Assembly: GCA_030141585.1 (NCBI GenBank)
Contig: JAQIFP010000039.1
Location: 32,255-96,254, forward strand
Length of the DNA stretch: 64,000 nt
Origin: Ophryocystis elektroscirrha
Taxonomy: Eukaryota > Apicomplexa > Conoidasida > Neogregarinorida > Ophryocystidae
Direction: 5' to 3'
Shown here piece by piece: positions 35,279 through 44,170 of the stretch. Each line of letters starts with the position of its first letter. Positions within the stretch are counted from its first letter, which is position 1. The notes beneath the pieces were generated by a model. It was not told where the DNA came from. It did not search any database and worked only from the letters and a program-made list of their open reading frames with translations. Position numbers and translations under genes: made by a program.

Positions 35279-36007
35279 ATGAAACCAGTTGAATCAGAAA
35301 AGATTACGACTCCCGTAGCTACCTGTGAATCGGGTATTTCAAGACTACTGCGAATTATGAAAATGAACCCCAGACAAAAAGATGCAGAATGGTCTCAGTC
35401 TGACGCCATACAGTTGATACAATGGGTTAAAGAGTTACTTGCTATATTTGCTGGTGGTTTTTGTGGTATCTGCGGTCTTACAGGTTATGTTGGGTTTTTT
35501 ACTGGTATAGCTCTTGTTTTTGGTCTCTGTTATGCTTATTTAAAAATGTCTTTTATTCCTGATGATGTCCTAGACGAATCTGAAGCCATGAAAGAAGGTC
35601 TGACACCATCTGTTATGACATTCATTGTAAGTATTAAAAATTTTCTAAACTTAATATATACACATATTCTATTACATTATATTTACATATACCTTATACA
35701 TAAATTATATATATGTCATTAATAATTTATATATTTCACTTAAATAATTAATCATATATATGTATATATTTATTTATTATTTACATAAATGTATATTTTT
35801 GAAATCGCTCGATTACATTAAATAATGTTATAAATAATATAATAGTGAAATATATATTAGTGAGTTATATAACAGTTTTCAGATAATTTATAAACTACTT
35901 CAATATATTTTTAAATATGTTATCATCAATTTAATTTTGAATCACTTTTTTTTTTGCTTTAGCTTGTCTGGACTGTAGTTCACACTGTAAGAACCCAAGG
36001 AAAGTAG
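35279..36007 (+). CDS. RAB5IF: RAB5IF/OPTI-like small membrane protein (Rab5ip family), two exons
   Basis: The start ATG at 35279 is the first in frame; it opens MKPVESEKITTPVAT. The body has DAEWSQSDAIQLIQWVKELL, then two or three membrane helices (AIFAGGFCGICGLTGYVGFF, GIALVFGLCYAYLKM) and EAMKEGLTPSVMTFI, followed after a roughly 337-nt intron by LVWTVVHTVRTQGK. The order (acidic W-x(n)-W, hydrophobic pair, E-x-KEG, hydrophobic W at the end) matches RAB5IF (OPTI, part of the ER GET/EMC/TMCO1-type multipass translocon) better than EMC6, a relative in the same family. The gene lies 16 nt downstream of deoxyhypusine synthase on the same strand. Confidence 0.78.
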
Positions 36008-36120
36008 TTTTTAGTAAAATTCAAAGTTTCGTTTATAATTTTGTTTTATTTTCCCCAAAAACAGAATTAAATGTTGTTAACTTATTAATCTATATGAACA
36101 GATTTATTCTTAATGTTAAA

Positions 36121-36454
36121 TCAGATAAAAAATGAGTCTATTGAGTTGGGAGTTCTTAATGGTATTTTTTTTAAGGTTATTTTTTGCGGTATTTTTTTCA
36201 CTGCATTCAAGTTGGAATTACATGAATATTTAGGTGGTGTATTTAGTTTATTATTTTTCTTAGGTTGTTTTTTGATAATTCTTAATGCGATTTCCGTATT
36301 GTTGACATTGTGTTTATCATCAATTTTGATAACTGCTACTGCGTCAACATTATAATTCTGTATAGCAATATAATTTTATGTATAAGCTTACGGTAGATTT
36401 AATTAATATATCATTAATATCAATTTTTTTTTGTTTTCCATAGATAGAGCCCAT
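36121..36454 (-). CDS. Small two-exon protein with MG-start (putative N-myristoylation), 99 residues
   Basis: Exon 1 (36392-36454) reads MGSIYGKQKKIDINDILIKS. A 34-nt GT-AG intron (36358-36391) is followed by exon 2 (36121-36357), beginning NYNVDAVAVIKIDDKHNVNN and ending in a Lys-rich part with IPLRTPNSIDSFFI. MG followed by Ser and then basic residues is a classic N-myristoylation plus polybasic membrane-anchor pattern. No family is recognised. On the opposite strand the same DNA reads as an 80-codon hydrophobic frame (36113-36355), which I treat as a shadow because the minus-strand model is hydrophilic and spliced in phase. The gene diverges from 36671 with 216 nt between starts. Confidence 0.5.
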
Positions 36455-36670
36455 ATTTTAATTATGCGTGAGCGGTAGTTTTTAAGTTTGAACAAAGAAG
36501 AAAAAAAAACCACAGAAAAATATTTAAAACAATTAATAGTTAAGCTTTTTAAAGTATTACATGTTTTAAAGTTTTATAATTTTATAAAGAATTTTGTCTA
36601 TTTTTTTTTTTTAAGAAAGATATATAAACTTTAGTTCCACAACATATATCTTGTGGACATTAAGATAATT

Positions 36671-37179
36671 ATGAACAATAATATTACTGAAACAGATTTA
36701 CATAAAAAAGTGCGAGATTTAGCCATAACGCTTTATATGGATAGTTCAGGTGGAAATATAAAGGACTATTTGAAAAATTTAGAGAAACAAATACCAGGGC
36801 TTTTAGTACCAGAAATAATTATAGGTAAAAATACGGAAGAAGATGAACCTTTCATTGAAAAGCTCACTAAAGCATGTGAGTTTGAGAACGCAGCATCTTC
36901 TTATAAGTATAAAGAATCTTTCTTGAAATTAAAAACGCAAATAGAAGGTAATACCACTTATATTTGAGTTATTTACTATATAAGCTACAAATAAATTAAG
37001 CATAAAGCACTTTTTGCTTATAATTATTAAATAATTATTTGATGATCTATACATAATATTTAATTTTTTTTTTTTTTAATTATTTTTTATAAGTATCACA
37101 GATATTATTATTAATATTATTATTATTATAAAAATTGTGTTACTTTAATGAATTTATTCAAATAACCAATAATATATAA

Positions 37180-37238
<59 letters not shown>

Positions 37239-39565
37239 TTCGTATTTTTAGTATATAAGTATTATTTTGGATAGTAGTACAGTACTGATATTGTTGATTA
37301 GTAATAGTTAAGGCTAATTATTACGTGGAATTTTTGCATATATATATATATATTAAACATGTAGATTGGGAAACTATATTGAAGAAATGTTGTGATAATA
37401 AGTTGTCCCAGTTTCAAAGCTTGATAACTTTAATATTGATGGTAAACAAATTAGAGAGTTTTATTGGTAATATGTTTGAGTTTATGTCTAATCTGGTAAA
37501 AGTTGAAGATGAAGATATGACTGGGATTGATTTATTGTTTTTACGTCAATTAGCTAAAAAAAATAATAAAATAATTCGAAGAATTGAAGCTACCTTACAA
37601 GAGAACTCAAAAGAGTTGAATGAAAAGGAGATTGATACACGTGATATCAAAAGTTTTGTAGCTAAACATACAAACGGTCCGATAGACTGGTCATTATTTG
37701 ATAATATGATACAAAATTACGGCAATATATCGACGAAGTTTGATAATAATTTTTCAAATATCCCGGCGTACGCAAAATTTTCTAAACAGTATATACAGAA
37801 CATAGTTCCAGCAGATAGTACATATACATACTGTAATGGAAAAATGACTGTGGAGAATACTACACAGAAAATAGATGCACAATCGGACCATGATAATTAC
37901 ATAGCAGTTAATACCGATTATAACGGAAATGCTTTAGATATAACACCAGTAAAGAATATTAGTAAATGTCCTATGCTACAGCGAAGGGTTGTTCCACGTA
38001 TAAAGGATTTTAATGCTAAGCTTCTTCAATTACGGGATAGTGATAACCGGCTTTTTGAACAAACTAGTAACGACGAGCTGAATAATTGGGATGCCTTTGC
38101 AGCAGGAAATAATGAACCTTCGTTAAATGAAAACTGTGATCAGAAAATAATACCATTTAAAAGGCATCATCAGGAGGAGGAGGAGGAGGAGACAAACTAT
38201 TGCTACTCTTATAACAACAATAATCTTCAAAATAACTACAATTTGAAGAATAACCAATCTTTATGTTACGCGGAAAATGGTATAAACGCATATTTCAGTC
38301 AAAATACTTCGTGCAACAATATTTATAAGCAAACTGATATAAATCATAACGAAATGAACCAACATTCTTTCTTCAAACCCGATGAAATGACTCAAAATCA
38401 AAACACATCCGTTCCACGTATATTAAGTCAAAGATGCTCAAATATTCCTGTGTATAATCAATGCAACTATGGAGGGAATACTTTGAGCTGTCATGAATTA
38501 TCTTCTTGTAAAAGGTCCTCTAATGTCCAAAATGAACATAGCAGTGGTGGTATCATCAATAATGGTGATTGTATGTCGCAAAATGAATATTCTCGAAATG
38601 TCACATACTCCCCTAATATGGCGCAAATAGATCCAGCAAAGCAATATTTCGTAGATAATCAGGTTATACGGACTTTGCCCAGGAAATCGTTGTCCAGTGG
38701 TAAATGCTTATACCGAGAGCAACTGAATACTTCTTCATATCCAGCGGGACAAAGGCAGCAATCGTATACAAGCAAGCCTGATATAATGAATAGTATATCG
38801 GAATATAAGCAAGTTAATCTGTTAGAAGGTCATCATAGGAATCAGAATGAGATGTATTCTCATACTGTATTACAAAATAGAAAAGTTTTACCTGGAACAA
38901 TTTTCTCTGGTAGAAGTACCTGTACAAATAATAATGCTGCACATTATATGCCCAGTAATACTAACAAATCCTGTATATACATGTCGAAACAATTTAATGC
39001 TTACTCAGATGTGAATAAAATTCCAATCAAACCTGTTAGTTTGGTAGATAATAGTTTGAAGTATACTATGATGGGAAAAACCCCTTTCCCCGTATATAGT
39101 AAAGCTACAATAGATCAAGCCGGCATGACTCCTATTGGAGATAACTTTACTTTTGTACGCAACAGTTCCCGTAGGAGACAAGCTTCATTAAGAAACAATA
39201 GTTACAAAAAAGTGCAAGAAAAATGCTCAGATAATCCTAATGTTTTGTATATACCCACATACCCAGATAGCTCTAGAAATCAAATATATAATACTATGGA
39301 CACTAAAGACGGTATAAATAGTGTCAGAGTTACTCCTAGACAATTTGGTTTAAAAGAATCTAAAGATCAATTCTGTCTAAATAATGGAAATAATCGTTTT
39401 TCTTATAAACAACTGAACAGTTTCAATAAAATACCACCTAAAAAAATACCATTTGTAAATCATAATTTATACTATGATAAACCGAATATAATTCAGACCA
39501 AAACTAATTCACAAGAAATTTATCGCAATCAAAGTAATTTGAATCCATACCTAATCGTAGCTTGA
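36671..39565 (+). CDS. Two-exon protein, 825 residues: helical N-terminus, long Asn/Ser/Tyr-rich tail
   Basis: I do not recognise this protein. Exon 1 (36671-36947) begins MNNNITETDLHKKVRDLAIT. A 417-nt intron carrying a TA run of about 45 bp precedes exon 2 (37365-39565), and the join restores phase (…KTQIE to DWETILKKCC). Residues about 1-210 look like a folded, helix-rich domain (KLESFIGNMFEFMSNLVKVE, MTGIDLLFLRQLAKKNNKII). The rest is low-complexity, rich in Asn, Ser, Tyr and Gln with an EEEEEE run, and is probably disordered. The 746-codon frame starting at 37325 includes microsatellite-derived residues; the real exon starts at 37365. Confidence 0.7.
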
Positions 39566-39797
39566 GATTTAGAGTTTTAATATAGACTATACATTTTTTA
39601 CGAATTTATTTTTGTTTCCAAAATTTGTATTTTTATTAAACTTAATAATTAGGGAGTTAAAATATGTGAATGTTTTCAATAAAAAACATTTTTATTATTA
39701 TATTAATATTTCACAACAAGCTTTTGAGCTCTGATAGTGACAAAGTTTATTTAAAAATAAAGGCTTCAAATCGTGGGGTTTAAATAAAATTTATTTT

Positions 39798-40523
39798 ATG
39801 CCTTCAGGAGTCAAAATAGGGAAGTCAGCATTGAATGAACTCATCAATTTCATAAAAAAGTCTATTAGAAACGTAGTTTCAGAGTTATACGAAACAAAAG
39901 CTAGTACAACTGCATTATCAAGAAAGAATGGTTTTAATTTTTAAGAAAAATCTTTGATGGTTCAGGGTTTTTACTACAACGCTTTCAAGACGTATTATCC
40001 GAGAAAAAAAGTACTTTTCAAAATTAGACTTAACATGATTAATTGAGGCATATTTTAGTGCGTATGTCTGTATTTATATTTGATTAAAGACCTAATTGAT
40101 ATTACGCGGTTTTTCAGATGATACAGTAACGCTTTTTTTATAAGTATTAGTATCCAGAAAGTTGGCATGAAGTTTAAAGAAAAATTCAAAAACTCCTATC
40201 CGGTAGTAAAGGAAGCTTTAATACAATACTTTTAGAATAATAACTGGGAAGTTGAGAATACTGGAGAAGACATAGTTAGCGGATTACAGGAAATTACAAA
40301 TAAAAGCAATGATGTGATAAATGACACTACGGCTAAATTGAATAGTACTTTAAGTTCAACTGAACGTGTTAATGGAACCATAGTAACGCCTAGTCCAAAT
40401 ACATTAGCAGGCCCCATATTATTACAAAAAAAAGAGCAAGTACAACCCTTGTTCGGTACGTTAATAAATATTGTGAACGAAATCAGGGTCAGATGCATTC
40501 TATCATGTTGTTTGAATATTTAA
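39798..40523 (+). CDS. Predicted 172-residue helical protein, five exons including an 8-nt microexon
   Basis: No family is recognised. The model is: exon 39798-39930 (MPSGVKIGKSALNELINFI), 35-nt intron, exon 39966-40010 (FLLQRFQDVLSEKK), 107-nt intron, microexon 40118-40125 (ATGATACA), 32-nt intron, exon 40158-40202 (VGMKFKEKFKNSYP), 33-nt intron, exon 40236-40523 (NNNWEVENTGEDIVSGLQEI). All five pieces fit in phase and total 519 nt. The C-terminal exon is rich in Ser/Thr/Asn. It ends inside the last codons of the opposite-strand gene, overlapping it by 35 nt. The alternative is that only the last ORF is real or that the true end is elsewhere. Confidence 0.4.
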
Positions 40524-43500
40524 TTTTGATTATTACAGGATAACCACTTGCCATTTGCTCTTTTTTTTCTATAAAGTCAACTAATGTGTTTATATGACTT
40601 GAAGATAACTTATTTTCTACGCCAAACTTTTCAATAACTTCGTCTATGGTTTCATACGTTTTTACGTATAGTTTATTCATTTTGGATTTTAGTTGTATTG
40701 TTAGATCAATTGCTACAAGGGATGCATCAATATTTTCAGTATTATCATTTGTCCAGGAAGAGGCTGTTTCTAAAGATGCTATCGTCTGACAAGAGAGATC
40801 ATTAAATTTACTATTTTCAGTATTTTTAACTATTTCCTGGGCAGATTCGCTTGAGTCATCATTTAAATTATAGCTAACTGTAACATTATTTGAGCACAGG
40901 TTTGAATAGCAAATACTACTATTAGGTTTATCAATAGTTTTTAAACTCTCTTTTGACTTATTTTCACTGGAAAAAGAGAAGTTTTGTACATTTGTATTCT
41001 TAGGATCTGCGAATAAAATGAATGAGCTGTTATTCGAAGAATCTTTGCTAGTTTCTACGTCATTCTGCAAAGTAACAGGAATATCAAGGGTTTTTCCATT
41101 GTTAAAAGGTTGGTTTTGATTATCAGCTAAGTCGCTTAAGTCGAATTGGCGTATAAATGGCTTCACTACATTGTTCATTAAAGAATTGAATACTTCAGGA
41201 ATCAAAATACTTCTATTATACTGAATCAATCTATTCCACTGTTCTCTTAATAATTTCTCTTTATTAAGTAATTCATGTCTCAAGCTAATTTCCCGCCCAT
41301 ATTCATCGTTCATTTGATCGAAGGATAAAAGTTTACGCTGATATATAGAATTCAGTTCTTCGACTGATAAATTAAGCAGTACATTGTTCAGATTTATGAA
41401 GCTTTCATTGACATTTCCCGTTCTCATTATCATTTCGTCAGATTCATGCAATATGGTATTATTTTCCTTCATTTTCTTCAAGTCAGTAAATGTTTGCTTT
41501 AGACTATTCAACACATATGAAGGAGAAAATAGAGACTTTCTCTTCCTATGCGGTAACTCTTCTTTTAAATTGCTATTTGACAGGTTATTTGCTTTGCTAT
41601 TTTTTCCGTATATAAATAACTTATTTTGTTTTTTAGAGTTTTCAATAATGTCTTTTATAGGTTTGTCAATAATGAAATTGTATTGGGGATTATTTGTGTA
41701 ATTTGATGTCTCAGTATCTTCATTTAATTCGAGGTGGTTTACGGAATTTATTGACTTCTTGTTTTCGTACAAAGAATAATGTTGATTAGTAGTTGTTTCG
41801 TTTTGAGATAATTCACTAGGCTCTAAATTCAAAATTATTTCAGATAACGGCTCAATTTTGCTAAAAGTGGTCTCAGAATACCGATTTTCGTTTGATTGTG
41901 TGAAAATGCCTTTGTGATAATTTTTTTCTAGTAATGAAGACTCTTTAGGAATTGTGAAAGTGTCTGTATATGTAGGTACTTTTGACCGAGAGCATTCTTT
42001 TAAAGAAACCGAGATACTTGGATGTGAAGTATTCAAAGAGTCTTTAAGGCTACATTTTTCCAGTGTTAAAGAACTTTCTATCAAAGGAAAGTTTTCTGTT
42101 AAAGGAAAATCTTCAATAGAGGGATAATTTTCTATTGTAAAATAATTTTTTACACAAGGAGAATTTTGGGGGGAAATTTCAGCTAAGCTTTCTGTTTCTG
42201 GAAACTTTTTTATACGGGAAGAGCTCTCTATGGGGGAAGCCGTTATTATGGGTGAAGAGTTTTCTATGGAGGAAGAGTTTTCTATGGAGGAAGAGTTTTC
42301 TATGGAGGAAGAGTTTTCTATGAAGGAAGAGTTTTCCATACGGGATGAGTTCTCTATGGGGGAAGCCGTTATTATGGGTAAAGCCTTTTCTATGAGGGAA
42401 GAGTTTTCTATGGAGGAAGAGTTTTCCATACGGGATGAGTTCTCTATGGGGGAAGCCGTTATTATGGGTGAAGCCTTTTTTATGAGGGAAGAGTTTTCTA
42501 TGGAGGAATAGTTTTCTATGGAGGAAGAGTTTTCCATACGGGATGAGTTCTCTATGGGGGAAGCCGTTATTATGGGTGAAGCCTTTTCTATGAGGGAAGA
42601 GTTTTCTATGGAGGAAGAGTTTTCTATGGAGGAAGAGTTTTCTATGGAGGAAGAGTTTTCCATACGGGATGAGTTCTCTATGGGGGAAGCCGTTATTATG
42701 GGTGAAGCCTTTTCTATGAGGGAAGAGTTTTCTATGGGGGAAGCGCTCTCTATGGGGGAAGCGTTCTCTATGGGGGAAGAGGTTTTTATGGGGGAGGCGT
42801 TTTTTATGGGAGAAGCGTTATTTATGGAAGTAACGTTATCTATGGCAGAAGCGATTTTCACTGGAGGAAAGTTTTCATTTGGAGCAAAAGTTTTAAGTTC
42901 AGAGACTTTTGTAGTGTTTAAAAATTCTTTCATGTTTGTTGGATAAGGGTCTTTAGTCATCTTAATAGGACATTTCGTGCTAAAAAAATATTCGTCATAC
43001 GAAGGACTTTGTTCTTTGGAGTGAAGCTCAACATTCTCTGGGTTATTTGACAAAAACAAAAAATTATGGTTGCTATTTAGACAGTCACCAACTAAGCCAG
43101 AATAGTTATTATTTGTTGTAGATGATTGACATCCATTTATACTCTCGATCTTTATTTCTAACTGTCGTTGTAAACAGTTATCTTTCATCGAAACATTGAA
43201 CTCTTCATTTCTAACGACACAGGGATCTTTGATAGTAGCCTCCAATTGATAAGGTTCTTCCGAGTTTGTCTCTTTAATAAATTGAAGTTCATTACTAAAT
43301 CGTTCTTCCAAATGATCCTTTTCATTATTTGAACAAATATCCTTCACACATTCATTTATCACTGAGTTATCGAAAAAACTATGGGATTTACCAAAATTCG
43401 GTATATTGTTTATTATTTGGTGACTTACAGAAGAATCCGAGCAACTCTTGTCTACTTCTTGGACTAGCTTATTAAAAAAATGATTACTTTGAGGTTCATT

Positions 43501-43824
43501 AAATGGATAGATCGTATTCATATTAAATGTAGAATATTCATTTGTTTCATTTTTACTATTATTACAAGTAGAGTTTTTAAAGTTTTCAAATAGAAAATCC
43601 ATGGAATTATTCGTTTTGGTTTTCGTATTTGCACCTCTGAACAAGCTATTTTTATTATCAATTTCCTTCTTTATACTATTTGTGGTAAAAGTTTCTATTG
43701 CATTATTTATCATATAATTGCTATTCTCTGGTTCTTCTAAGTCATAGTATAAATTATCATCTTGGACACTACTAAAATCAGATGTTGAACTTGATTTATC
43801 ATTTAGTACACACGATGAATGCAT
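40489..43824 (-). CDS. Large Ser/Asn/Glu-rich protein with tandem hexapeptide repeats, 1111 residues
   Basis: This is an intronless frame starting MHSSCVLNDKSSSTSDFSS. I do not recognise a family. The N-terminal third is Asn/Ser-rich. The centre (about residues 325-540) is a repeat array built on SS-x-IEN units with SPI-type variants. The C-terminal third contains a helical, possibly coiled part: VEELNSIYQRKLLSFDQMND, then EYGREISLRHELLNKEKLLR and EQWNRLIQYNRSILIPEVFN. This C-terminal stretch is the best candidate for a conserved domain. The gene diverges from ZPR1 with 346 nt between starts. Confidence 0.72.
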   Translation of the reverse strand: MHSSCVLNDKSSSTSDFSSVQDDNLYYDLEEPENSNYMINNAIETFTTNSIKKEIDNKNSLFRGANTKTKTNNSMDFLFENFKNSTCNNSKNETNEYSTFNMNTIYPFNEPQSNHFFNKLVQEVDKSCSDSSVSHQIINNIPNFGKSHSFFDNSVINECVKDICSNNEKDHLEERFSNELQFIKETNSEEPYQLEATIKDPCVVRNEEFNVSMKDNCLQRQLEIKIESINGCQSSTTNNNYSGLVGDCLNSNHNFLFLSNNPENVELHSKEQSPSYDEYFFSTKCPIKMTKDPYPTNMKEFLNTTKVSELKTFAPNENFPPVKIASAIDNVTSINNASPIKNASPIKTSSPIENASPIESASPIENSSLIEKASPIITASPIENSSRMENSSSIENSSSIENSSSIENSSLIEKASPIITASPIENSSRMENSSSIENYSSIENSSLIKKASPIITASPIENSSRMENSSSIENSSLIEKALPIITASPIENSSRMENSSFIENSSSIENSSSIENSSSIENSSPIITASPIESSSRIKKFPETESLAEISPQNSPCVKNYFTIENYPSIEDFPLTENFPLIESSLTLEKCSLKDSLNTSHPSISVSLKECSRSKVPTYTDTFTIPKESSLLEKNYHKGIFTQSNENRYSETTFSKIEPLSEIILNLEPSELSQNETTTNQHYSLYENKKSINSVNHLELNEDTETSNYTNNPQYNFIIDKPIKDIIENSKKQNKLFIYGKNSKANNLSNSNLKEELPHRKRKSLFSPSYVLNSLKQTFTDLKKMKENNTILHESDEMIMRTGNVNESFINLNNVLLNLSVEELNSIYQRKLLSFDQMNDEYGREISLRHELLNKEKLLREQWNRLIQYNRSILIPEVFNSLMNNVVKPFIRQFDLSDLADNQNQPFNNGKTLDIPVTLQNDVETSKDSSNNSSFILFADPKNTNVQNFSFSSENKSKESLKTIDKPNSSICYSNLCSNNVTVSYNLNDDSSESAQEIVKNTENSKFNDLSCQTIASLETASSWTNDNTENIDASLVAIDLTIQLKSKMNKLYVKTYETIDEVIEKFGVENKLSSSHINTLVDFIEKKEQMASGYPVIIKIKYSNNMIECI
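42211..42850 (-). repeat. 18-bp codon-phased repeat array (SS-x-IEN) with a higher-order unit
   Basis: On the plus strand the unit reads TCTATGGAGGAAGAGTTT, 18 bp; on the coding strand it is Ser-Ser-x-Ile-Glu-Asn. Units of different type recur in the same order (SPIITASPIENSSRMENSS, then SIEN units, then LIEKA), forming a composite repeat of roughly 25-40 residues present about four times. Copy number of the inner SIEN unit varies between blocks (one to four), typical of slippage or unequal exchange. Confidence 0.9.
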
Positions 43825-44170
43825 AATATATAAAATGTGGTTAAATTTAAAAAGTCTAGTTTATTTTGCGAAAAAAAAAGATATCACATTTTTTTGCATT
43901 ATTACTTTTTATCGTGCTAATGAAAAACAAAAGTTTTTTTAAAAAAAAAATATTTTTTAGGCAAATACAATGTATCAATTGATTCTTTAAATAATGCTAT
44001 AACCAATTTCCATCAAACTTCAAATATAATGCGATTATTTTTATCTATAGTTAATTATTTTGTTTGTATAAAAATATAGAAATTGTGAAAATTACATACA
44101 TATAAACTTGAAAGAATGAAGTGTTGATACAAACAGGCGTTTAACTGTGTAATTAGGTATTTTAATTGCA
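43825..44170. other. Divergent intergenic region between the repeat protein and ZPR1
   Basis: The 346 nt here serve as the upstream region for both genes. The sequence is AT-rich with A-runs; no specific element was recognised. Confidence 0.4.

Noticed and set aside
36113..36355. 80-codon hydrophobic plus-strand frame
   Set aside because: Opposite strand offers a two-exon, in-phase hydrophilic protein starting MG; hydrophobic composition is expected from antisense of Lys/Asn-rich AT-rich coding DNA. Kept as a finding because the choice is not certain.
40232..40498. 88-codon minus-strand frame
   Set aside because: Antisense shadow of the plus-strand exon at 40236-40523; no start context or family.
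42230..42946. Plus-strand frames reading Phe-Ser-Met-Glu-Glu-Glu repeats
   Set aside because: Antisense shadow of the SIEN repeat; the minus-strand frame is 1111 codons and continues into unique sequence.
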